A stretch of DNA of 64,000 bases from Kineosporia sp. NBRC 101731 (GTDB lineage Bacteria; Actinomycetota; Actinomycetes; Actinomycetales; Kineosporiaceae), in contig NZ_BSTC01000009.1 in assembly GCF_030269305.1 (NCBI RefSeq), forward strand, positions 1 through 64,000, read 5' to 3'. A program made the position numbers and the translations under genes. The notes under the pieces are model-generated. The model saw nothing but the letters and a program-made list of their open reading frames with translations, made no database searches and had not been told where the DNA came from. Shown here piece after piece: positions 39,001 to 51,000 of this stretch. The first letter of the stretch is position 1, and the number at the start of each line of letters is the position of its first letter.

Positions 39001-42000
39001 TCGACCGGGCGACCGGGCTGGCCGGTCAGACGCAGGTGCCGGTGCCTGCACAGGAACGCGACATCGCGCCGGACGAGGACGGCGTCCCGGTCGTGCTGGA
39101 CAGTCGCTGGCAGCTCCGCTTCGACGAGACCTACGGCACGGTGCTGAGCAGCCCGGGCGTCACCCCGGACGAGCAGAGGGTGCTGCCCGACGCCGTGCCG
39201 ATGGCCCAGTACGTCGTCGCCGTCACCGGTGAGCAGGTGACGGTGCTGACCGACCTCGGTGACGGCCAGGCCGAGGGCTGGGTGCTGCTGACGCCGGAAC
39301 ACGACCGGGTTCTCGTCGACCGGCCCACGTTCGGTCCGGGAACCGTCCCCGATCCCGAGGTCGGCGCGTCCCCCCTGGTCCTCCCCGGTGCCCAGCCGGC
39401 TCCCGGTACCACCGGTTTCACCCGGATGCCGGGGACCGCGGAGGTCGTGTACGTCGACCGGCAGGGCCACACCGTGATCCCGGACGGCTCGCAGTACGCC
39501 GTGCGGCACGCTCTCGAGACCTTCGTCGAGAGCAACGCCGGGCAGCTGGACGGCGCCCGGTTCCTGGTCGCCAACCTGCCCACGTTCTTCGCCGATCAGC
39601 TGGCCCGCACCACCGGGACCGGTTTCACGTTCAGCGCGGACCCACTGATCGCCACCTCCCGCCCGGTTCCGGGACAGCCCGCGGTTGCCGACGGGCAGGT
39701 CACGGTCGGCTCTGTCGCGGGCACCACGCATCTGCGCGGCTGGCTGCGGGCGACACCGCAGGGTCCGGACACCGCGGCGTCCATCGTCCCGGTCGGCAGC
39801 GCCGTGAACCGGGCACCGCAGTGGGAGTCCTGGCTCCACCAACGCTTCGATCAGGGTCAGATCCCGCACGAGCTGCGGATCCTCGACGAGAACCGGATGG
39901 AACACGCCTTCTTCGTGCGCCGGACGCCGGCCGGCCTCGAGGTCTCGAGCACCCCCGGTGGAACGCGGGCCGCGGACTATGTGCGCCCGGACGCCGACGC
40001 GGTGAAGATCAGTTACGACATCACCGATCCGGCCCTGCACCGGATCGCCCGGGAGACGATCGAGTTCCACCTGGACCGGCCCGCCGGCACGGGTCTCAAG
40101 CACCTGAACACCCCCTTCTTCCCGGCCTATTCACGGGCCGGGCGGCAGGCCTTCGCCGAGGGGGTCGCGCACCGGTCCCCGGCGGGGAAGTACCAGGACA
40201 CCCGCGTCCCGATGATCAGCCCGGAACTGCGGGCGAAGACCCAGCCGGTGGACGTCAGCCTCGCTCTGGCGATGCGGGTGGACGACCGGGCGCCGGTCAT
40301 GGACTGGACCCCGATCATCGACCGGATCATCTCCACCCCCGACAGCCTGGCCGGTGACCTGAGTCCGCAGGACCGCTCGAGCGCCCAGCACGTCGTGGAC
40401 ACGGTTCTCGCGATGGTGGAACGGGTCGACCCGGACCTGGCCGCGACCCTGAGGGCCGCCGACGAGGCCACGGCGCAGGTCCGCCAGGAGCAGGCGCAGG
40501 CCCGCGAGGACCAGTTCGGCCAGGACTCGGACGAGGTCCGGGAACAGCAGCGGATCGCCGAGTCCCGAGCGGCGGTCGAAGACCTCAAGAACCGGCTGGC
40601 CTTCGTCGACGGCCATCCCGAGCTGGGTCTGGACCGGTCGACGCTGACCGGCCAGATCAGCCGCACCTGGGCCCTGCGCAACCACTTCGGCGCCTTCGAC
40701 CCGACCTCGTTCCAGGCCCGGACCTATGTGTTCGACAACGGGACGACCGTGGTCGAGATGAGCTCGACGATCAAGTACCGCACCAGTGACTACACCACCC
40801 GGGCCGAGCTCGACGCCGCGTGGAAGCGTGACCGGGAGACGTTCGACCAGTTCTGGAACAACTCGGACCCGGTGCTCTTCGACGGTGAGCTCACCTACAC
40901 GCGTGGGTACGTCGAACGGGTCCTCGACAACGGTCCGGCCGACCGGGTTCTGGGAGTCCGGTCCGACCAGGTGCCCGAGGGACTGAAAGACCCGGGCCAG
41001 CACGACGAGATGGTCCGCAGCAACGTGTCCGGGGAGGTCATCCAGCACGAGCGGGGACACCACTGGGGCCTGCCCGACCGCTACGGCTCGCGGACCCAGC
41101 AGACCACCGACCCGCTACGCCGGCAGGAGATCCGCTTGCGTCCGGCCGCCTCGGCGGGCCCGACCCGCCCCGGGACCCGGCCGCCCACGTTCCTCGACCA
41201 GCGTGGTCTCATGCGCAGCGACGCGGAGATCCTCACTCCACGCGACCAGATCACGCTCATCCAGATGGTGCGGGACGGGAACACGTCACCGATCGGGTCG
41301 CTGGCGGATCTGAAGGAGCACCACGACGCCGTCGTCGTGCCCGCCCTGACGGACTACCGCAGTCAGTCAGTGCCTTCGACCGACCCGGCGACCCGGCAGA
41401 AGGCTGCCGACCAGCTGCATGATGCGTGGCTTCGGCACGCGAAGGAGATCTTCCGCAAGGCCGAGGAACTCGACCGGCATCAGATGCCGATGAATGCCCA
41501 GATGCGAGACCTGAGAGCGCTTCGAGCCGAGCGGGAGCGGCTCGGTATCGAGTACGCCCTCGCCCAGGAGGAGACGCTCAGGGCCGCCGTGCTGGCCGGG
41601 CACACCCCGATCCGCATGCCCGGCGGTGGCTACCTGACCCCGGACAGCACCGGCGGCTACGCATTCACCTGGGACGGTTCACCCGAACACCGTCCCACCC
41701 CGGACGTTCTGCGGATCATGGTCAACGCGGTCCAGGCGCCGGTGACCATGAACCTCACCGAAGGCTCGGGGCGCGCCGCCGACGGTGAGTTCGCGATGGC
41801 CGACCGGATCCAGGTGCGGCCCCAGGCCGAGCCGGTGCCCCGGCTCATCGGGGCCCGGAAGGACTTCTTCCTCCCGGGTTTCCTGACCTCCTGGAACGGT
41901 CAGGACAACGTCTACCGTCTGAAGGGCGCCCGGATCGAGGTCGTGTCGGCGGGGCTGGCAGTGTCGTTTCCCGAGAGCAAGAACACCGATCACCTGCTCA

Positions 42001-45000
42001 CGTCCGACCCGCACCATCTACCGGTCGATCCGCATCTGGCCCAGATCGTGCTGCCCGATCTCAAGCGGCTCACCCCGGTCCAGCTCGACGTGATCAGCGA
42101 GTTGACCCGCCTGCTCGACCCGACATTCCGCTACCACGCAACCGTTTACAGCCCCGGCCACCACAGCCGGGCCGATGCTTGGGCGGATCCCGTCCGGCCG
42201 CCCGGGACCGCACCGCTGCACGACCCGTCGGCTACGCGGCGGCGTCCTCCTCCGGGCGGTCCGTCCGGCTTCGGCGCGATCCCCGACAGCCCGAACGGCC
42301 CGGGCGGCCCGAACAGCCCGAGCAACCCGGGGGATGCGGGGAGCCCCGCACCGGGTGGGGTCACCGGGCTGGGTCTGACCGGCCTCGGGATCCAGTTCGA
42401 CTCCTCCGGCCGCCCGTCGGCCCGGTTCCCCGTGCAGTCGGCGCGCAGCGAGGACGGCGACGGGAGCCCGGCACCGGACGCCACGGCACCGGACGCCACG
42501 GCACCGGACGCCACGGCACCGGACGCCACGGCACCGGACGACACGGCGCAGCCGGCACCCGCGGGCGAACCGGTCCCGACCTGGGAGGAGACGCAGGACG
42601 GCGACACGATCACCGTCGCCTGGGACGGAACGCCCACGCAGGGTCTGCCGCCGCTGCTGTCGGAGCCGGGCCGCACGGCCCTGGTGCTCGTGGACACCCC
42701 CTCCGAGGGCAGCACGATCGGTGATGCCCTCCTGCGGTCCGTCAGCGACAAGATCCGCGAAACGATCGAACGGCACGCCCAGCAGGGGGTGAAGGCCTGG
42801 CGCGTCTACGGCCGGAACCTGAGCCCGTCCGCGATGCGCGACCTGGCCGACCAGTACGACCTCGACATCGTGTTCTCGCCCGGCCCGATCCCGCCGGACA
42901 GCTGGTCCAGCGTCACCGATCCGCAGGCGCCGGCCGACAGCGGTCCGGCCCCGGGCTGGACGCGGGTGCGCCGGTACCCGGCGCCGGCCGGCGGGAAGGC
43001 CTGGCTGGTCGACCATCTCGGCACTGATCCGACCCCGGTCCCGGTCGTCGCCGAGACCCCCGGGACACCGGGCCGGACCCTGTCCGAGATCGAGCCGATC
43101 TCGGCGACCGTGCCGGGTGCCGGTCCCTGGCAGTTCCGCTACGGCCGGGGCTGGATGCACGCTGCCCGCGCCGGCGTCGACGTCTCGACGGTGCCGGTTC
43201 CGACGCCCGAGTCGGGCAGCACCGCCCTGATCGTCGACGGTGACGGCGCCTCACCCGAGGTGCGCAAGGTCGTCACGGCCATGGCCCAGGGCCTGAAACC
43301 GGCCGCGCGCGAACGGATTCGCCTGGTGCTGGGCAATGTTTCCCCGGATTTCGCCGCCTCTCTGGTGACGAAACACGGCAACCACGTCCTGTTCTCGGCC
43401 GACCCGGTGACCTTACGCACCGACGGTGGTCTCCGGGCCGAGGTCGGACCGGTCGCCGACACCGACGCCTACCGGGGCTGGCTGCACGCACAGCCGAGAC
43501 CCGCGTCCCTCGTCGACGTCCCCGGCACCCACACCGAGGTGGACGGGGCGCTCATCGAGAGCACGGGGGAGACGCAGTACCCGCGCCGTGGCTGGGAACG
43601 CGCCGTCACCTCGCCGGACCGTCCGGACCGGGTCGGCGTCGAGCTCTCGTTCGACGGCGAGGTGACGGTCTCCTACCCGGGGGAGACCCCGATCCCGCTC
43701 GCCGGGCGCAAGGCCGACGTCCACGTGCTGCGGACCGGTTCCGGGCTGCTCGTCTCCGACGTGCGGTCGGTCAGGTTGCCGGCCCAGCGCCTGCCCTCGC
43801 ACCCGGAGCGCCCGACCCTGTCCGCGGCCCAGGTGAGCGACGCCACGACCGCCAAGTACAAGCTCACCCACTGGCGCCACCTGATGCCGGACATCACCCA
43901 GGTCGTGCTGCACGACGACCGGACCCCGCTGCACGCACCGCAGACTCTGCCGGGCGTCGACCTCACGGCCGTGCAGTCCGTCGGGTCGGCCGGGAGTACC
44001 TGGAAACCGGAGTATGACGAGCTGCTGGCCGATCCGGACACCGGCCGCCGGACGACCGTCGCCACCGAGTTCCCCATGATCTACGACCCCTTCGCCCTGC
44101 CGCTGATCCCGCTCGCCGAGGTGGAGAAGGCGCTCCAGGAGACCGGTCCGCCGTCCAGCGGCGAGTACTCCTCGATGATGCGGATCTTCGAGCAGACGTA
44201 CCACCGGCGCGGAAGGCTGATGCCGGAAGACATGAGGTCGGCGCCCCGGGGGGCCCTGCGGGTCCGGCTCAACGACGAGCTCGCCTGGCTGAAGGACTCC
44301 GGCCAGGACCGTGCCCTCGAGACCCTGATGGACGAGGTGGGCCGGCTGCCCGGCCCGGGCCCGCTGCGACCGGGTGAGACCCCCCGGGGGCCGGACCTGA
44401 AGATCCTGCGCGGTTACCTGGACGGTACCTGGGCCCCGGACGTCGAGGCCCGGCACACCCTCGACCGGATCGCGCCCGCGCTCGCCTCCCGTACCGGCGG
44501 GTCTGCCCCGAGGCCCGGGGCGCACCCGCTCGACCTGGCCGCCTGGATGCGCGACCAGGTCAGGACGCTGGAAGACCTGGAGCAGGCCCGGACGGGCGTC
44601 CGCCCGGACGTCCTGGCCGACGTCGTGCACCGGATCGTGCTCGAGCGGGCCTCGACCGTCGCGCGCTGGGAGACGGGCCGGATCCCGGCCAAGGTGGTCG
44701 ATCTCCCGGACGGGGTGCGGCTGATCCAGCTGCAACCACGGGTGCACCTCCGGCCCGGTGCCGGTGTGACGGCCCCGCAGGCCCAGGACCTGGCCGACCG
44801 GATGCGGGCCGGTATGGATGAGAGCTGGAACGGTACCGAAGGTTTCGCCGAGCGAGGGGCGACTGTGTTCGTCCGGGTCGCGCCGGAGATCACGTCCGGG
44901 CCGGACGTGCCCGAGGGTGCGTCGGTCGTGGAGATCGAAACGGGTACCGGCCGGGCGCACGCGGGCCGGGTCTTCGTCGACACCCCGGCGCAGGTGCTCA

Positions 45001-48000
45001 GTCACGAGGCCGGGCACCTGCTCGGCCTGATCGACTTCTACGCGGCCGACCGCACCGCTCCCGAACCGCTGCGTTACCGCTACCGCCGGCTGCACCCGGA
45101 GGAAACCCGGATCTCCGGCGAGCCGAAACACTTCCAGCCCAGCGGAATCGATCCGGAGCCGTCGCTGATGGACAGCTTCGGGTCGAACCCGACCCTGCGG
45201 AACCTGCGGAGCATCAGCCGGTTCGTCGACGAAGGCGACCGCCTGGGGCAGACCGACGGCGAGAAGACCTGGATCGACGCCTACCACCGGGAGCAGTCGC
45301 ACGAGGTGATCGCCGGCACCGTGCGCCGTCAGCTGGAGAGGCTCGGCTGGACCGAGTTCCTGCCGGACCTGAAGCAGGACAGCCGCACCCGGGTCGCGGA
45401 CATGCCGGCGGACCACCCGATCGTCGTCCTGTCCGACCCGGCCCGGGCTCGCGGACCGGAGGGGACCGACCACGCCGAGGAGATACGGCTGGACGCGCCG
45501 GGCGGACGCGTGGAGGACTCGGTCCTGGTGCGGCTGGAGTACTCGGCCCGGCAGGCCGAGACCGGTGGGTTCCCGGTCGCGGTCCTGATCAGCCAACGAG
45601 GGGAACAGGACACCACCGGGTACTGGAACACGGCGGCCTCCACCTCCGTGGCGCTGCCCCCGGCGTCCCGTCCGCTGCTCCCGCTGGAACCACTGCCGTC
45701 CCCGGCTGACGTCCGCGCCCTGCTGCCGGCGAACTGGACCGTCCCGCCGGGGCCGGCCGGGCGAATCGTCACCGCGCCCGGGCCCGACGGCCGGAACCTG
45801 GTGTTCGCCGTCGACCACGACGGCAACCCCGTGGTGCGTGACGGCCTGGACCTCGACACGCAACGAGAACTTGCGACCTGGGCCACCTTCCGGGGAACCG
45901 ACCTTCAGAACGCCCGGCTGCTGGTGTCCGACCTGCCCGAGGGGATGGCCCGCGACCTGGCGCGGCGGACCGGCGCGACCTTCACCTTCAGTGCCGAGAA
46001 CATCCGTGCTGCCGGTGATGCCCAGCTCCAGGTGGGCCCGGTTCCCGGCACCGACACCCTGCGGGGCTGGCTGACGGTCGGACCCACCCCGCCCACCTCG
46101 GCCGACCCGGACGGGACGGCGATCCGGGCGGACGGGGAAGTGCTCTTCCCGCCGGGCATGTGGGAAGTCGGAGTGCCGGACCTGGTCGCGTCCGGCCCGT
46201 TCACCGTGACCGACCAGATGGGCATGCAGCACCAGCTGCACGTGCGCCGGATCGCCGCCGGCATCGTGCTCTCCGACCGCGCGACCATCGACGCCGGCCT
46301 CGACCCGGCCCTGACCGAGCCCGCTCTGCCCGGCCCTTACGCCGCCGACCCGCACCGGCCCAAGGTCGTGCTCGACGTGCACGACGAGCGGGTCCTGGTG
46401 CTGGGCAAGAAGCATCTCGTCGAGAAGTTCCCCTGGCTCCGCCACGGTGCCGACTTCGTCGACGGGCCCTCGGCGTCGTCGATCCCGAGCTACAGCCGGG
46501 CGGGCACCCAGGTGCCGGGAGACGGCCTGGTCTGGCGTCTCTCGTCGAACGACGACTCCCGGTTCAAGCCGGAGATCACCGATGCCATGCGCCAGGGGGC
46601 GACCCCGGTGAGGATCACCACCTCGGCGGTCGTCCGGCGTGACCTGACGAACCCCGGACCCGACCTGCAGACCCTCCTGAACGATCCGGAAAAGCCGGTC
46701 GCGAGGCTGCGCCCGGCCCTGGACCGGATCGAGACGCTGCTGCAGATCCTCGATCGCCGCCTGCCCGAACCGGGCCGGGCCGATCTGGAGAGCGCCCCCC
46801 GTACCTCGAACGTGCGGGCCGACCTACGGCGGGCGCTGGACACCGGCTGGAGCCGGTTCGGGATACCGCGTGAGCACCTGCTGGCCCAGGCACAGCTCGC
46901 GCAGAACCTCGGGCAGGCGCTGCACGTGACGCCGATGGGCCGGTTCGAGGCGAGCGAGTACACGGTCGACGTGCCGCAGGGCCTCAAACCGGTTCCGCGC
47001 CGTGACGTCGAGCAGGTCAAGGTGCTCGAGATCAGTCTGCGCGACCGGATGATCCGGCACGACCGGGTGACCGAGGCCGACCTGGAGCATCTGCGGGAGC
47101 AGGAACTCCGGGAGCAGGCGGAGTTCTGGAACTCCTCCGGCCCGATCGAGGTCGACGGGGAGATCTACTACGTGCGGGCCCGGGTCGAACCGGTCACCGA
47201 CGGCGGCCCGGTCGACCACACCAGTCACGTCTGGTCGCCGGTCACGCAGGACGGCGTGGAGCGGGGCGGGGACGACGCGTTCAACCTCAAGAGCAGCACC
47301 CTCCCCGCCGCCCAGAACCACGAGCGGGGACACAACTTCGGGGCGGACGATCACTACCGGAACTCCCTGACCCCGGGATGGGGCTCGTCCGACCCGCTGC
47401 GCGGCCAGGTGCGCGAGAACGCCGGCGGCCCGGTGCGCGACTCCTCGCGTATCCAGCACGACAAGGCGCTGATGAACCTCGGTGACCACCGGGTGAAGGC
47501 CCGCCCGGCGCCGCAGGACCTGCTGCGCGTGGTGTTGGCCTACAAAGCCCGGGTCGTCGATTTCCGGACCGACGGCGAGAGCACGCCGAGCACCAGGCCC
47601 GATCCGGACGCCCTGGACCGGCTCACCCGGTACGAGGAACTCCACCAGGAGGTGTTCTCGGCCGGTAACGACGGTGACCGGGCCGGTCAATGGGAGGCCC
47701 TGGCCTCCCGCGTCCGTGAGAACCTGCTGCCCGCAGCCGAGCTCGACCGTTCGTCGGCCGGCCCGGGATCGCCGGAACGGCATCGGGCAGACTACGAGAT
47801 CGCGCACCTGAAGCAGGAGATCACCGAGGCCGAGAACCAGGCGCTACGCCTGCGCTCCGATCGCGGCGACGTGAGAATCCCGGTTCCCGGGCACGGCCAC
47901 CTGCTGCGTGAACCGGGCGGATCCTTCCGGCTGGTGCCCACCCCGACACCCCCGGGTTCCCCGGGATCCCCGGGAGGCGGGCAGGCGTCCACTGTCGGCG

Positions 48001-51000
48001 ACCGGCTCACGCCCCCGACGGTGACCCCCGACCTGATGGACCGTCTGACCAACGCGCTGAACCGTCCGGTGACCGTGGCTCTGCCCAACGTCACGGCGAA
48101 GCAGGACGGTGTGCTGCCCGGTGTGCCGATGGCCTCCACGGTGACGTACCGGCCGAACGGTGGACGCCCGGAGCTGGGTGGTGTGCGACCGGACCTGTTC
48201 GTCACGGGTGGGCCCCAGGGGCGGCGGATTCCGTCGGCCACGGAGGAGCCCGGTGTGTTCCGCCTGAACGAGGCCCGGATCGAGGTCATCCCCTCCGGCC
48301 TGCTCATCACCTTCCCGACGGCCGACGGCACCCGGCCCGATCCGGGTCTCGACGTCCGCCGGGCGATTCCGGAACCGGTGGCCCGCACCGTGCAGGTGCC
48401 GCAGATCGGTGACCTCACCAGGCCGCAGCGCGAGACCCTGCACCGGGTGATCGAAGCGCTGAACCCCGCCGTGGCCCGGGTGACCAACATCCAGGGCCCC
48501 GATCATCTGAGCAACGCCGGAGCCTGGCGTGGCCCGGACAGCCGGAAGGTTCCCCTCCGGTCGACCCCCGGCGCCGGAGCCACCACCCCACGGCCGCGTA
48601 TCTGGTCTCCCCAGTACGGTTTCATGAGTCTCGAGGCCCGGGGGACCAGGCCGTTCCCGGTCGGGTTCACGCCGGACGGACGTCCGGTGCGGGCCGGGCA
48701 GAGTGACGGCCAGATTCCTCTGGCGCCGCCCGCGGAGCCTCGTGCCGCCTCCGAGATGCACCTCCTGGCTGGAATACTCGATCTTCCCGGCGCGGCCGAG
48801 CGGGGTGCTCAGCTGGGCGTCGCCGCCCGCGAGCGCACGCTGTCGCCGAAGGAGGGGCATGCCCTCGAGATGGCGAGCGTCCTGGCGGAGCGGGCTTCCG
48901 GTTACGCGCGGAACCAGCTGCTGACCGGCGGCCGGCACAGTGGAGGGGACGAGAGCGCCATCGCGATCGGTAACCATCTGGTGCCGGTGGCGGCCGCCGC
49001 ACTGCTGGCCGGTCCGCAGCCCCATCACGACCCGGACACGTTCGTGCACGACCTGGTCCGTCAGATGGTCACGGTCGTGAATGACCTCGGCTGGCACCGG
49101 GGTGGCCTCAAGGGTGGTCTGATCGGCGGTGAGATCGAGAGCGGCGTGTACCTGCGCACGGCGGAGGGGGAGACCGTCGCCGAGTCGTGGTCCGGCGCGG
49201 ACGTGGGCAAGTTCCCCACTCTGGGGCTGCAACTGACGATGGACCGCCGCACGGTGGCCTGGGGCACGGACGGCCGGCTCTACCCCAACACGGCGGTCGT
49301 GAAGATCGCCACCGGTCATTCCGCCGCACGCACCGAGCGCCGCAACATCATCGAGGTGGTCTACGGCCCGGGGGCCGCGGTCCCGGCGGAGCGACGGACG
49401 ATGCGGGTGGGCGCGGACGGCCGCCGGACGCCGGTGTGGCAGAACGTCTGGGACCAGCACGAGAATGCCAAGTCGATGCTGCGGTGGCTGGAGAAGGCCG
49501 GTGAGAACGGGCTCACGATCGAGGAGGCGTTCCGGCCCGACGAGGCCGGGCACCGCAAGCTGGTTCGACGGTGGGCCCGGTCCGAGGTGCAGGCGGTGCC
49601 GCGCGAACAGCGGGCGATCGAGCGGGTCCGGGACGCGCTGCTGGACCGGATCGGCGAGGTGGGCGACGACTTTCCGCAGATGCGGCTGGGGCACGACCAG
49701 CCGGCCTCCGGCCGCCGGTACTACCCACAGCTCACCCCCGGGGTCCCGGCGGCCGGAGCGCTCGACCTGACCCGTCGCCTGGTCAGTTCCTCGATCAAGG
49801 CCCATGGGCTCGCCGGGTGGACGCAGAACGTCACGCAGGACGCGGCCGAGTTCGCCGCCAGTGCGTCCCCGGAGATGCTGGAGGCCATGGGCGAGGGGCA
49901 GCTGAGCCGCAAGCAGGTGAAGTTCCTGCGCCGCTTCGCCGAGACGAAGGAGTTCGAGGCCGCGCTCGCCACCCTGTACACCCACACGGTTGCCCTGGCC
50001 CGGGGTATCCACGGTGACGAGCTGCAGAAGAACTACATGTTCCTCCTCAGCCGGGCCGAGCGGCTCGGCGACGTCTTCGAGAAGCTGGACGAGACGGTGC
50101 GCGGCTACGCCGAGGTGAATGCCGCGGAACTGGTTCAGGATCTGGCCGACTACGTCGCCGAGAAGCATCCGACGATGGCCGCGGACCTGGGCCACACCGC
50201 GAAGCGCAGCTGGATCGACCAGACGATCGAGGACTCGACCCGTTCGGGCCGGGCCTCCGTCGTCACGCTCCGCCAGTACGCGGAGGCCGCGGTGGGCCAG
50301 GACCGCAAGCGGGCCGTGCCCCAGGTGGGGGCGTTCGGCGACATGACCACGGTGGACATCGAAGCGAGCTGGCCAGGCGGCCCGGATCTGCTGGTGTACG
50401 AGCTGAGGCACTTCCCGACCACGATGCGGGGTCGTAACGGCCGCACCTACGAGGTCGCGCAGCGTCCGCTCGACGAGACCGACAAGGGCCTGGACGTGAT
50501 GCTCAAGGCCGTGCAGTCGGCGTTCGACTCGGCCGAGCACGCGCGGGATCTCTCCGAGCGCAACGGTGGTCTGGTCGCGTCGGCGATGCGTTCGATCGAC
50601 CCACCCTGGGTGGTCGAACTACGCGACCTGGCGGCCGAGATCGGGGTGCCCGACGCGGCCGGGAAGGCCCGGCAGATCTACGAGGGGGCCCGGGACCACC
50701 GGTTGCGGCGGCACGACCGCCAGGCCCTGGAGCGCGCGAGCATCCTGGCCGAACGGGCCTCCGGGTATTCGAGGGCACACCTGGTGACCGGAACCAGCCA
50801 GCCCTCCGTCGACCCGAACATCGGTGCGGTGCGCGACTACATCGTGCCGATCGCGGCCGCCGCGATGCGGACCGACCCCCGGGCCCGGCGAGACCCGCGC
50901 GCCTTCACGTACGACCTGACCAGCTGGATGCGGTCGGTCGTCGAGGACCGGGGCTGGCACCGCGGCGGTCTGCCCGGCGGTCTGGTCGGCGGTGAGAGCG

